From contig JAVLUZ010000523.1 in the NCBI GenBank assembly GCA_036768485.1, positions 1-64,000 on the forward strand: a stretch of 64,000 nucleotides of DNA, given 5' to 3'. Source of the stretch: Mermis nigrescens. Taxonomy: Eukaryota; Nematoda; Enoplea; Mermithida; Mermithidae. Shown one piece after another: positions 50,250 to 61,398 of this stretch; position 1 is the first letter of the stretch; every line of letters starts with the position of its first letter. The notes under the pieces are model-generated. The model was given only the letters and a program-made list of their open reading frames with translations. It was not told the origin of the DNA and made no database searches. Both the position numbers and the translations under genes were made by a program.

Positions 50250-51162
50250 GAATTATCCATTTCCTGTTTTGTTTTTCTAAGCAAAACACAAACATTAAAT
50301 ACAAAGTCAAAAGTTAAGAAATTGTTTGTCGGTGGAATGATAAGAAATCACTTGTACAGATAGTTTAAACGATAGAGATTTGTTTTGTATGATAATAAAA
50401 TAATGTGAAAATTTTTTGAAATTTTTTAAACACTTTTTCTTCGCCATTGTGTAGAGCTCGCCAAGATACGGAGAAATGCCTTTATTTTAGCCCATCTCCA
50501 AATAATTCTCGAGATATCTGACTTCAAAAATCTCCCCCCCCGAAATAAAATCCTGAATATGGACCAGTATCCTAGTATCCAAAAATTAGGCAACCTTTTT
50601 TGAAAAGTGACCAACCAACCTAAAAATTGGATGCCGCAACGGGGCGAAGCTCTGGCCATTGCCCAGGTATGTTTATAGGCTGTTTGTGGCATTTTTAGCG
50701 TTTGAGGTTTTTCCGCGCCTATGGTTAAGCCTTGTGTGGGGGGTTTATTTGGTCAGTTTGAGGTCAAATTGGGGGTTTTTTGAAAGAGCACTTGGCGGTA
50801 TTCCTACCTTTAGTTGGAGCCTTGCTGGGCATTGGTGTGGCTGGTTCACATGTGTATTAAGATAGCCACGTTATAAGTACGTATACAGCAAGTAGTATCC
50901 GGTGAAATCTACCAACTAACTGGTTTGATTTAAGTCAAGTCGAAAACAGATAAGGCAGTCCTCGGATTTTTCAGTAGATTCATGGTGACCGACCAAAATG
51001 TTGGTGCCAGCGTTTAAAATAAGCCTCCAACATTTTGGTCAGTCCATGATACTAAGCCTAAGCCTAATCAGCTGGTAAATTAATGCAAAACATTACGAAT
51101 ACCTTGCAATCTTTTTCGAAATTAGCCAGCGTTAGTCGATTGGCTATGGTTCTGGACTTTAG
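50250..51162. other. Unassigned stretch with a minisatellite fragment
   Basis: Holds a short piece of the 21-bp minisatellite (50585-50625) and a CCGAAATAAAATCCTG block also seen at 45460. The two ~65-codon frames lack recognisable motifs. Confidence 0.3.
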
Positions 51163-51170
51163 AGCAAGAG

Positions 51171-52260
51171 CAGGGATGGAGAAAACCCAGATTTGAAAAT
51201 TTCGAAATTTGGGTTTTTGGGTTTTTTTTTTGGTTTTTTGTGGGTTTTTTGGGTTTTTAAGGGTTTTTTATGGTTTTTTTTATAAAAATTCTAGCTCGAG
51301 CTATAGATAGTAGCTGAGAATACTTCAACAGCTTCAAGACACAAAACAAAACAAGTAAACAACAACTTTATTCAGCTAATACACAAAATTCAACAACAAA
51401 ATTAGTCATTCACAAGCACAATCCATCCATGCTGTGTGAACAGAATGAAAAATTGGGCAGAGCAATTTTTAAATGCATAATATTGAAATTTCTTCATAAA
51501 TTCTGCTCTGCTTCAAGAAAAAAAAATTTGCCATATTAGTAGAAAAATCCATGCCACATTGCCACATAGCCTTTATTGGGCGGCTTTTGTCATTTGAAAA
51601 GTATATACTATAGGAGAAAAACACTGGCGTAGCCAGTGGGGGAAAGGGGTATTCCCCCCTGGGGAAAATTTCTACATTTTCAAAAAGTGAGCAATATGGT
51701 TGCGTGATGCTGTTTTGCGATGAAAAATCGAAAAATTCGGTGCTTCGCGCCGGTTTATTCTATTATTTCGAAGTTTCTACCGTTTTATTGGTGGAAAATC
51801 AAAAAATTAGCGCTTCGCGCACATAAGAAGCATTTTTTCCATCAAAAACATGAAAAAGTTTTTGAGAAAATTTAATTTTTTAATGGCTTAAATCGTGCAG
51901 GATGATGTGAAAAGCCAAAAAAAACACGTTATTTAACGGCCCCATGCGTTTTTACGCGTTTTTCAGACGAAAAATTTTTTTTGAATTCCCTCCCCCTGGC
52001 GAAAATCCTGGCTACGCCTATGGAGAAAAACAGCAACAGGAAGGAGGAGAGGATGAGAATGGATGGACACTTAACATCGTGCATCGCAAGCAATTGTAAA
52101 AGGAACAACCATGATACAAAAAACATTGACAATACACAGTATTTAATTCCATTACAAACAAATTCCTAATCTGTGGATAAAAAACCCAAAAAACCCAAAA
52201 CCCAACGATTTCTTGCACCCAAAAAACCCAAGTTCAAAAAACCCAGCCTTGCCAACCCTG
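51171..52260. mobile_element. Family K hAT-like element, 1090 bp, exact 8-bp duplication
   Basis: Ends CAGGGATGGAGAAAACCCA and (inverted) CAGGGTTGGCAAGGCTGGG. Flanks agcaagag at 51163-51170 and 52261-52268 are identical. Subterminal regions are GGGTTTTTT-rich at left and AAAAAACCC-rich at right. A family C element is nested at 51622-52022. No coding capacity. Confidence 0.93.
51622..52022. mobile_element. Family C hAT-like element, 401 bp, exact 8-bp duplication
   Basis: Ends CACTGGCGTAGCCAG and CTGGCTACGCCTATG. Flanks gagaaaaa at 51614-51621 and 52023-52030 are identical. It contains two TTCGCGC motifs (near 51735 and 51806). Confidence 0.93.
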
Positions 52261-52546
52261 AGCAAGAGGTCCACGTTTCGGATCCGACTGCTAGCAACAT
52301 TCTCTCGTTTCCTCAGATGCTACCGACTGCACACATACGCCCTTATAATATGACTATGTTAATACATATGTGAACCAGCTACACGAATGCCGCCTTTGCT
52401 GTTCTATATTGTATTAAGTAACTAACCCAAAATTTGCTTATACATAATGGACAAAGGCTTGGGAACCTTCTTTGTACATTTAAGAGACTTTGTACAGGCA
52501 CGGAGCTGGCCGTCCTGTTTTTGGGGACCAACAACAACTTTGGGGG

Positions 52547-53733
52547 CGTGGGTAAAATCCGGAAATGGAAATGGAAATCGAAAAATGGAAAATGGGTAAA
52601 AGCCGGAAATGGAAAATGGAAAAATGGGTAAAAGCCGGAAATGTAAAATGGAAAATTCTCCATTTCCTTTATTTTCAAGGGAAAAATGGTTCATTTTCAA
52701 AATTTTCGGTCTTAAATGTCAAACTCATGTGGTTTTTCACCAAATTTCTCTATTTTTGAAGAAATTTCGAAAGCGATACTAAAATTGGAAAAAGTCTAAA
52801 AAAAATGGAAAAAACTGAAAATTGTTCATTTCCTCGTCTTTTCACTCAAAATTCTCCTATTTTGAAAAAATGGACCTTCCAGATCCGAAAAAATTGTTAT
52901 CCGCTTCGACTAAAACGATTTCGTCGCAGATGAAAAATCGCCGTAAATTGGAAAAATAGGGTAAAACCCGGAAATGGAAAATTGAACACTTTCTATTTTA
53001 TTTATTTTCAATGGAAAATGATCTCATTTTCAAAATTTTCGGTCTTAAATGTCAAACTCTTGTCGTTTTTCACCAAATTTCTCTATTTTTGAAAAATTTC
53101 GAAAGTGTAACTAAAAATGGAAAAAAACGGAAAATTGTACATTCCATGCTTGTTGAATTTTTTCCATTTTTAGTTGCGCTTTGAAATTTTTCAAAAATAG
53201 AAATTTGGTGAGAAACGACATGATTTCGAAATTTACGACTGAAAATGTTGAAAATCAACCATTTTCTGTTGACAATAGAGGAAATGGAAAATTTTCCATT
53301 TTCCATTCCCGAGTTTTTACCCTATTTTTCCATTTTCCGGCGATTTTCCATCTGCGACGAAATCGTTGTAGTCGAAGTGGATAACGATTTTGTCGGATCT
53401 GGAACGTCAATTTTTTTCAAAACAGGAGAATTTTTGAGTGAAAAGATGAAGAAATGAAGAATTTTTCGTTTTTTTCCGTTTTTTGTTGACTTTTCCATTT
53501 TTAGTTACTTTTTCAAAATTTCTTCGAAAATAGAGAAATTCGGTAGAACACGACATGAGTTTGACATTAGCGACCAAAAAATTTTGAAAATGAACCATTT
53601 TCCGTTGAAAAATAAAGGAAATGGATAATTTCCATTTCCCATTTCCCGGCTTTCACCCATTTTTCCATTTTCGGCTTTTACCCATTTTACATTTTCCATT
53701 TCCATTTACATTTCCGAGATTTTACCTTTCCCC
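52547..53733. repeat. Foldback (palindromic) repeat, 1.19 kb
   Basis: Left and right halves are inverted copies around ~53145: GGGTAAAATCCGGAAATGG at left against CATTTCCGAGATTTTACC at right, and the shared CTGCGACGAAATCGTT block at about 52920 and 53360. It is flanked by 12-bp direct repeats, caactttggggg (52535-52546 and 53734-53745). The 60-100-codon frames over it come from the GGAAATGGAAA-rich arms. Confidence 0.8.
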
Positions 53734-53837
53734 CAACTTTGGGGGTCCAAGTCCAAAAAGGCCAAAAATAGCACAAAATAATTTTAAAAAGTCCTCTTTT
53801 TCCGGTTTTTTGTGAATTTTGGGGGGAGGGTCTCGAC

Positions 53838-54283
53838 CAGTGTTTTTTTTGTACAAGGTCTTGTTTGTACATATACAAAGATGGTCCCTAAAAGTCTTTG
53901 TACATTTCGTACACACAAATTTTTGGGTACTATAATATGGTACAGTAGCGATTTCAGTGTGCCCAAAATTGAGTTGTTCGACCTTTGGTTACGTATTTTA
54001 GCAATTTCTAGGTTTCTGAGGGCAAAAATCAGTAATAATCGTCTCAAAACGACGCGAAGCGCTAAAAAATTTGGCATTTTTCCTTTCAAAATTCAGTTTC
54101 TGAAATTATAAAGATATATAGAACACATAATTGTTCATTTCGGCGCGGAGCGCCTAGAATATTTGCGAATTTCGAACCTTTTTTGCACTTTTTGTCTTCC
54201 AAAAAATCTTTGTACATGTACAAAGACGGTCCCCAAAAGTCTTTGTACATTGCGAAAAATCTTTGCCGAATACAAAAATGGTG
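53838..54283 (+). mobile_element. Family B hAT-like element, 446 bp
   Basis: It starts CAGTGTTTTTTTTGTACAAGG-like and ends GAATACAAAAATGGTG. Flanks gtctcgac and atctggac agree at 6 of 8. It contains two GCGC(A/G)AGCGC-type motifs. Confidence 0.82.
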
Positions 54284-54429
54284 ATCTGGACCCCAATCCC
54301 CCACAGCTACTTGCCTGACTTTGTACTAAAAATATCTGCCTCTAAGGCACCAATAAGCAAGCAGGATAATTACGATAGTGCATAACACCAAATCAACAAC
54401 AGATTAGTAGATTAAACTAGGAAGGATTA

Positions 54430-54590
54430 ATTATGTATTGGATCCGGATCCGGAAGTTTTAATTTTTACTACCTGGATCCGGATCTGGAAGTTGTGAAAA
54501 TTTAGATCCGGATTTGGAAGTTGCGAAAACTAAAATCCGTATCCGGATTAATTGAAATTGAGCATTTGCCTCATCACTAGCAGCCACCTC
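54430..54590. repeat. GGATCCGG-rich fragment with a possible transposon end
   Basis: The word GGATCCGGAT is repeated about six times. The right end, read inward, is CTAGTGATGAGGCAAATGC. No left partner was found. Confidence 0.4.
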
Positions 54591-54854
54591 TCGCTCCAGT
54601 CCTTTGATCTAACCACAATGTCTAAAAAAATTCCCACAAAAATAGTGTGTGACATGTGGCGACTAATCAGACTTCGTTTTATCGGAATAATATTTGACAC
54701 GTTTGTCAAAAATTAATTGTTCTCATTCGAAAATTTTTTCATCTATTCTAGGCCTTGGGCCATAATAATTACTTGCTCTTCCTCGGTCATTAGTTCACCT
54801 ACTTTGAATATTTTTATTACACTTATACCCTAATTTGACCTGATAAATATTATC
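54591..54854 (+). other. Non-repetitive sequence upstream of the VTI1-like exon
   Basis: No repeat matches elsewhere in the window. Probably promoter and 5' untranslated region of the VTI1-like gene; no defined promoter motif could be assigned. Confidence 0.3.
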
Positions 54855-54945
54855 ATGTCTTTATTATATCAGCTGGAACAGCAGTACAGTGTCATTACCG
54901 CTGAGATAACTGCGAGGTTAGCTAAAGTTCAAGGCCAGAACGATG
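54855..54945 (+). CDS. vti1-like: VTI1-like SNARE, first coding exon
   Basis: ATG at 54855 opens a frame reading MSLLYQLEQQYSVITAEITA followed by RLAKVQGQND, then a phase-1 donor G|gtatgc at 54945/54946. From memory, insect and vertebrate VTI1A proteins begin MSxLxxYEQQY/FxVLTAEITxxI, so the spacing and residues agree well over ~25 positions. VTI1 proteins are Qb-SNAREs acting in Golgi-endosome fusion; this exon would be the start of the N-terminal three-helix domain. The next exon is not seen in the remaining 9 kb, which is satellite and transposon, so the intron probably extends beyond the window. An acceptor-like tcttctcttgcag at 55068-55080 leads to a stop within six codons. Confidence 0.68.
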
Positions 54946-55280
54946 GTATGCTTTACATCGATTGTATGACATCAATTGTATAAACAATGCTTGATTTTCT
55001 GAGCAAATTGATATATGATTACTCGTAATTGATTTAATAATAGTCAGCTTGTTGAATTCTTATAATTTCTTCTCTTGCAGTGCAACATTGTGATTTGTAA
55101 TCACAAAACATTTTGCTTTGTGACATTCGGACTTCACTTGACAAGCCTAAAGTTTTTGTTTAGCGATGTCATTTAATTCAAGTCTAATTTAATCATGATA
55201 TAATTGATAACTAATGTAATAGACTATTATCGTCAGTAAAGAAAAGAATGATTCGTTGCACAGTAGCAAAGGGTCAGGGC
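54946..55280 (+). other. Presumed start of the VTI1-like intron
   Basis: Non-repetitive, no coding continuation found. Confidence 0.4.
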
Positions 55281-55282
55281 CA

Positions 55283-55375
55283 TAGGTGGGCGGCACCATG
55301 GTTTTAAGGGGAGGGTGCAAGATATTTTCAGAGGCCAAAAAATGGCCTTAAAAATGTGTTACGAGGAAAAACACT
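55283..55375 (+). mobile_element. Family G left-end fragment
   Basis: CATAGGTGGGCGGCACCATGG then GGTGCAAGATxTTTTC and AAAAAATGGCCTTAAAAA. It runs into the tandem array without a right end. Confidence 0.55.
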
Positions 55376-55384
55376 AGTAGTACA

Positions 55385-56195
55385 GAGGGGGGGTCACAAG
55401 CGTATTTTGGGGGTCCGCCACACACAGAACATAGGCGAAGCCCATTCAAGCCAAGTCAGCTCGAGCGTCCGCAGGGGTCCGCCCGGGGCTACCCCTTCCC
55501 CGCTAGAACGGATACGCAGTCACAGGAAGTGAGAAGCCCTCTAAAATAAAGTATAGAAGGGGGGTCACAAGCATATTTTGGGGGTCCGCCACACACAAAA
55601 TATAGGTGAAGCCCGTTCAAGCCAAGTCAGCTTGGGGGTCCGCAGGGGTCCGCCTGGGGCTAACTCCCGCTAGAAGGGATACACAGTCACAGGAAGGGAG
55701 AAGCCCCAAAAAAGTATTGAGGGGTCGCAAGCATATTTTGGGGGTCAGCCACACACAAAACATAGGCAAAGCCCGTTCAAGCCAAGTCAGCTCAGGGGTC
55801 CACTGGGGTCTGCTCGGGCCACCTCCGCTAGAAGGGATACGCAGTCACAGGAAGGGAGAAGCCCCAAAAAACTATAGAGGGGAGGGGGTTGCAAGTGCAT
55901 TTCGGGGGTCCGCCACACACAAAACATAGGCGAAGCCCGTTCAAGCCAACTCAACTCAGGGGTCTGCGGGGTCCGCCCGGGGCTACCCCTGCTAGAAGGG
56001 ATACAAGTCACAGGAAGGGAGAAGCCTCAAAAAAGTATAGAGGGGGGGCGCAAGCACATTCTGGGGTCCACCACACACAAAACATAGGCGAAGCCCGTTC
56101 AAGCCAAGTCAGCTCAGGGGTCAATGAGGGTCCGCCTGGGGCTACCCCTGCTAGAAGGGATACACAGTCACAGGAAGGAGGAGCCCTAAAAAAGG
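55385..56195 (+). repeat. ~160-bp tandem array, five units
   Basis: Each unit carries GGGGTCxCAAGCxxATTTTGGGGGTCC, CCACACACAAAACATAGGC, CCGTTCAAGCCAAGTCAGCT and GCTAGAAGGGATACxCAGTCAC (in parts). Units begin near 55385, 55557, 55716, 55875 and 56037. Frames of 107-140 codons arise because the array has few stops; they repeat with the unit and are not taken as genes. Confidence 0.85.
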
Positions 56196-56403
56196 GCCAA
56201 GGCCCGACCCTATGGTCAAAAATATTGGATAGAGAAAAATGTTACTATCGGCTTGCGCCAGGTTGTTCTGCGAGTATTGGACAGATTTTTCGGTCAAATG
56301 TCGATCACTAAATTTGGGCTTCGTGGCAGGCCTGAACTTGGGCAAAAAAATTTTTTTGTGGACTGGTACCCAACCCTGATTTTCTTTGTCCTACTTATTA
56401 AAT
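56196..56403. other. Unassigned stretch with a CAGGGTTGG-type end
   Basis: Ends ...GGTACCCAACCCTG near 56378, which inverted is CAGGGTTGGGTACC, like a hAT terminus. No partner found. Confidence 0.3.
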
Positions 56404-56770
56404 TTAAACATTCTCTGCATCCTTTTTACCCATGATTGCATCTGCTAGTAAACTGCCGGCTATAGAAAGAATCGGAGCTAGTAAAATAGGTAAGAATCCA
56501 CCATTCTGTATGATAACGTCTTTTCTTTTCTTTAGCTGCTGCCTTTTTGTTGTTACCTAAGCATCTTATTTGATCCTGATATTGCCTAAGTTTTGTCTAC
56601 CTCTTTGTCAGAGAGTGGAAAATTGCCATTCAAAAATTGTTTGCGCAATCGCATGTGCATAGTATTTGGTCCTTAGTTGCCGCATTTATCAGTGCATCTC
56701 TTTGTGGCTGTCTTGCGGTGCTTAATAAATGAAGAAAAGCCAATTTTCGTTTCAGCCTTATTTGACCCAT
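56404..56770 (-). pseudogene. Small basic Polinton-neighbour protein
   Basis: The minus strand from 56770 encodes, with at least one frameshift, a ~120-residue protein. It is basic in the middle (CLGNNKKAAAKEKKR) and ends in a hydrophobic segment, QNGGFLPILLAPILSIAGSL, then LLADAIMGKK and a stop at 56404-56406. Small genes with a basic middle and an NGGFLPxLL tail are, from memory, commonly found beside Maverick/Polinton-type integrase genes; the exact role is not established here (a minor virion-like protein has been suggested for comparable proteins). It starts three bases after the integrase stop. Confidence 0.55.
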
Positions 56771-56772
56771 TT

Positions 56773-57203
56773 TTATTTAGGCTGTTCATAAAATCTCAAT
56801 TCATTTCTTGATAAAATCCTATCAAATTTTGCTGGCCAATTTTTAAATCTTACTTTATACTGTGATTTATTGATATTTTATAGCTTTTTTGACTCTCTTG
56901 TGCTTTTCAGCTTCTGGCTCGGCCAATTGTAGTTCTTTTGCATAAAAAGCACCAGTTATGGGTTCGCCTAATATATCTTCCAGCTTATATGTTTTTGGTG
57001 TACATTGAGATATGCTATTGATTTTGAACAATTCATCTGTGAATGTATGCTTACTTAGCTTTTGCGATATTTCCTTTCAAAGAAGTTATTCTAACAATTT
57101 CTCCTACATTAAATATTCGTTCATTTTTATATTTTTCTGTCTTTCCAACATAAATTCTAATAATTTACTAGTGTTCTCTGAATCTACATCATTAGGGGCC
57201 AGG
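56773..57203 (-). pseudogene. Polinton-type integrase, C-terminal part with chromodomain-like end
   Basis: The minus strand after the split point reads LAPNDVDSENTSKLLE, then (shifted) VGEIVRITSLKGNIAKA, then TPKTYKLEDILGEPITGAFY. The last part is YKVRFKNWPAKFD ... RNELRFYEQ and a stop at 56773-56775. TPxTYKLxDxxGExIxGxFYxxEL and a following VxFKxW(P) stretch are typical of the C-terminal part of Maverick/Polinton integrases and their chromodomain-like end. It joins the core domain at 63402-63960; the O1 insertion split the gene within LAP, leaving gggccagg on both sides. Confidence 0.75.
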
Positions 57204-59681
57204 CAGTGATCGACCGGGTACCCGGGCTTGGCTGAACACCACCAGGCCTCAACCGGGCCTCAAATAATTATAGTTAATATTTTAGACGTTTACTATTTCA
57301 GCTGTTGTCTGTATTTCTTATGAATTTGCTAGCCTGTGATTCTATTTGAATCAATTTGCCTTACTTCTGCCCACCTGCTCATTATTATATACTTGTCAAC
57401 TTCATATGTGCATTCATCTTCTATACAATGCTTCAATCAGAGGCGTAGCCAGGATTTTCGTTCAGAGGGCATACACAAAAAATTTTTTTAAGACTAATTT
57501 TGCATTGAATGTTAGTAACGTTATGTACCTATAACAAAACTGATTTTTCGACCTTTAGTAGTGTAGCCTAGCTAATTTATGGCTGACAATCAAAAATACA
57601 AAAATGTTAATCAGCGCGAAATGCTGGAATTTTTGAAATTTACAATTCTCACGTAGAATTTATGGTCTTTTAATTGACAAACAATTTGGAAATCATAAGA
57701 GGCGCAAAGCACCAAGGAATTTAGTAAACTTTTACTGTCCTTAACATTTTGTAGCCTGTGAATACTAATATTTTGTGATATTTTGCCTGATTTAGGCTAT
57801 TAAACGCAATGCTGAAGCTTTACAAAAAGAAATAACAATAACCAGCAGCGCCATGCTCCAAAAATTTTGACGTTGTAGCTCTTTAAACACAATTTATACC
57901 GCTTAAATCATACATAACAGACAAATTAATTTCGGCACAAACCCTTTTTCCTTTTTGTCCTCCTAAAAATCTCGCTGCACATGTGCAACAAAATTTTACA
58001 GTGTGGGGGGGGGGCTGCGGTGGCGCGCTCAATCGCCCCCTAGAAAATTTTGTAAAAAAAAAGTTTAATGTTAAATACTATTGCTGAAATTTTCGCAAAA
58101 TCGGCCAAATCTCGGTTCTAAATTAAGCCCAAAAGACTTGAAATTGATGAAGTCCTACATTGTACACGATTTCTGAGCTGAAATGCGCTTTTAAACCTCT
58201 GCTAAGTATAAAGCACAGCAAAGGGTGCTGCCAATAAGATATAAAAAGATGTATCAATAACCATTTGTTCTTATCGTTTTCAGGCCCATTTGTGGCCTTC
58301 TTATTAACAAGATATAATTCAGGAAACAGAAAATGTGCAAAAACATAAGAAAATTTGGCCATTCCTTTCATTAAAATAGGATTATGTGTCCTGTCCTTGT
58401 AAAGAAAGACAAGCAAAGCAAAGAATTGACAAACTGGTACACAATCATTTTCACACATTGAATGTTATGCTCAACAAGCATGCACAGTTTCATTCAACGA
58501 ACAAATAGAGCAATAAATCACTAAAGTGGTGTAAATTGATCAATTATTTTAGCTAATTCAAGCTTTTGAACTCATTGGATCTATATAACAATAAATATAA
58601 TAAAGACTCAACCAGTGATCAACTGGGCTCAAAAATACCGGGCCCGGGCCCAGGCTTTGCTGCTGGGCTTGGTACCGGGCCCGGGCCCGGGCTTATATAC
58701 TAACAACATGCCTTGCTTCCAATATAATGTTATGCATAAGATACATATTTAAACCGATTTTACATTTGTTATTTGTCAAATGCAACGCTTACTGCTGTAT
58801 CAAGAAGATTTTGAATTCTAAGCTCTGTTAATTATTCAATCAATCTTTCTAAAAATAAATTAAGTAGTTAGCAAGGATTTTGGTAGCATTATTCAAGCAA
58901 GAACAAAGTTTTTGATACAATAGCGCACAATTCCATTCCTAAAATGCACATGCAGCTAAACACGGTTTGAAAAAGCACAAGAGTTAATGTAGATATTTAA
59001 AGGAAATTAAGCATTAAATTTATGCATTCAGACATGACAGCGACTATGATATGGTCGGATAGAAGATATACTGTTTGGATTTTAGAACTCAAACTATAGC
59101 GTACATTGACGTCAATTGAAATTGTGTAGTGTATAGGATAGGACACATATTGAAGCCATAGGCGTAGCCAGGGGGCATTTGGGGCACATGCCCCCCCCCC
59201 AAATTTTTCAGAAATTTTGTTGATTTTTCGAGTGTAATAATTGTGTCCAGAAAATTGAGTTCAAAAAGGCAAAAACGTCAAAAATTTTCCAGCGCTTCGT
59301 GCCGAGTCTCTATTATATTTATTGTTATATAGATCTAATGAGTTCAAAAGCTTAAATTAGCTAAAATAATCGATCAATTCACATCACTTTAGTGATTTAT
59401 TGCTCTATTTCTTCGTTGAATGAACCTACGCATGCTTGTTGAGCATAACAGTGAATGTGCAAAAATGATTGTGTACCAGTTTGTCTATTATTTGCTTTTT
59501 CTTTCTTTACAAGGACAGGACACATAATCCTATTCACTAAGTAATAGTTTTAAAAAATGAGCTTGCTAAGCGAGAGTTGTAAACCAAGAGAAACTTAAAG
59601 TTTAAACATACCATTAAATTATGAAGAGAATTATAAAGATTTTAAACTATAAGAAAATGAAAAAGATGGGATTTAACTAAA

Positions 59682-60529
59682 TTAAAACAAATTTAGAGGA
59701 TATGATGAAACATTATTGTTGAGAATAGGACGATCACGTGCTATATATAATGACTCCTTGATTAAAAGATCAAAAGAATTGGATGTTCGACTGATAACCT
59801 TGAAGCAATCTGATGAAGTTGAATGATTGCTATTTGAGATATGTTTGTGAATAGCAGATAAGCTATCACCCTGAATTGGCTTTCCTGTAGCAAATGAGAT
59901 GCCAGTATGTTCTGCAATTCTACTCCCAAAATGTCGACGAGTTTTCGCCAATGTAACTAGCCATACAGCTAGAACACGTATACTTATATACTAAATTTGA
60001 GAGTAGCTGAGCAGGTACAGCATCCTTGTTTTGAAAAACCGGCTTACTATGACAGGTTTGCAAACAAACCTTGCTCTAATCTGAGGGTAAAATGCAGATA
60101 TAAGCTTTAGAATTCTGCTGCGTACATTGTAGCCATGCACACCAATGTAAGGCAAAACAAGAGAATAGCATAATTTATCACACCCGACTTTTATTTCATC
60201 ACTCTTATCATAAACCTTTGTCATAAAGTCTGATATGACCTTATCAATCAAGCCAAGGGGATACTCATTTTGCAGTAGAGTCTGCTTAGCTTGTCAATAT
60301 CAGAGACAAAAGTCTGATATGAGTTGCAAATCATGTAAATGCGACTCACAAGTGTTCTTATTAAACCAACTTTATAGGCAAACGGAATGAAGCTAGACAA
60401 TTTGGCATAAAGGCCAGAAAATGTAGGTTTCTGATATGATGATGTCACAATATCATCATACTTCCTTTCAACAAGAACATCAAGGAAATTTAATTTCTTC
60501 TCACATTCAGTTTCAAATGTTAACTTCAT
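59682..60529 (-). pseudogene. Penelope-like RT C-terminus and endonuclease, left copy, broken
   Basis: Almost identical to the right copy at the nucleotide level but split into three frames (60529-60248, 60251-59991, 59951-59682) by small indels near 60285, 60050 and 59960. Confidence 0.88.
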
Positions 60530-60546
60530 ATTAGGATGTTGCTAAT

Positions 60547-61398
60547 ATGAAGTTCACATTTGAAACTGAATGTGAGAAGAAATTAAATTTCCTTGATGTT
60601 CTTGTTGAAAGGAAGTCTGATGATATTGTGACATCATCAAATCAGAAACCTACATTTTCTGGCCTTTATGCCAAATTGTCTAGCTTCATTCCTTTTGCCT
60701 ATAAAGTTGGTTTAATAAGAACACTTGTGAGTCGCATTTACATGATTTGTAACTCATATCAGACTTTTGTCTCTGATATTGACAAGCTGAAGCAGACTCT
60801 ACTGCAAAATGAGTATCCCCTTGGCTTGATTGATAAGGTCATATCAGACTTTATGACAAAGGTTTATAATAAGAGTGATGAAATAAAAGTCGGGTGTGAT
60901 AAATTATGCTATTCTCTTGTTTTGCCTTACACTGGTGTGCATGGCTACAATGTACGCAGCAGAATTCTAAAGCTTATATCTGCATTTTACCCTCAGATTA
61001 GAGTAAGGTTTGTTTACAAACCTGTCATGTGTATAAGCCGGTTTTTCAAAAACAAGGATGCTGTACCTGCTCAGCTACTCTCAAATTTAGTATATAAGTA
61101 TACGTGTTCTAGCTGTATGGCTAGTTACATTGGCGAAACTCGCCGACATTTTGGGAGTAGAATTGCAGAACATACTGGCATCTCATTTGCTACAGGAAAG
61201 CCAATTCAGGGTGATAGCTTATCTGCTATTCACAAACATATCTCAAATAGCAATCATTCAATTTCATCAGATTGCTTCAAGGTTATCAGTCGAACATCCA
61301 ATTCTTTTGATCTTTTAATCAAGGAGTCATTATATATAGCACATGATCGTCCTATTCTCAACAATAATGTTTCATCATATCCTCTAAATTTGTTTTAA
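60547..61398 (+). CDS. Penelope-like element, RT C-terminus plus GIY-YIG endonuclease
   Basis: An open frame of 283 codons. Residues ~13-60 (KLNFLDVLVERKSD, KPTFSGLYAKLSSFIPF) and the YKVGLIRTL patch are the thumb and linker region that follows the RT core in Penelope-like elements. The endonuclease starts at about residue 180 (LVYKYTCSSCMASYIGETRR then RIAEH), with the CxxC zinc-linker and the YIG part of the GIY-YIG motif; the catalytic Arg (R in RRHFGSR) and the later KESLYI glutamate are present. The RT palm is missing because the copy is 5'-truncated. The apparent start codon is fortuitous. It would not be active alone. Confidence 0.9.
   Translation: MKFTFETECEKKLNFLDVLVERKSDDIVTSSNQKPTFSGLYAKLSSFIPFAYKVGLIRTLVSRIYMICNSYQTFVSDIDKLKQTLLQNEYPLGLIDKVISDFMTKVYNKSDEIKVGCDKLCYSLVLPYTGVHGYNVRSRILKLISAFYPQIRVRFVYKPVMCISRFFKNKDAVPAQLLSNLVYKYTCSSCMASYIGETRRHFGSRIAEHTGISFATGKPIQGDSLSAIHKHISNSNHSISSDCFKVISRTSNSFDLLIKESLYIAHDRPILNNNVSSYPLNLF

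Noticed and set aside
52379..53878. Numerous 60-100 codon frames
   Set aside because: They arise from GGAAATGGAAA-rich foldback arms on both strands.
55068..55140. Second exon of the VTI1-like gene after tcttctcttgcag
   Set aside because: In the required phase it meets a stop within six codons and has no VTI1 similarity.
55606..56311. 107- and 140-codon frames rich in repeats
   Set aside because: They follow the 160-bp tandem unit and have no family motif.
58123..58458. 111-codon minus-strand frame as a host gene
   Set aside because: It is part of nested family C/O DNA; the second copy at 61552-61770 is shorter and differs in frame.
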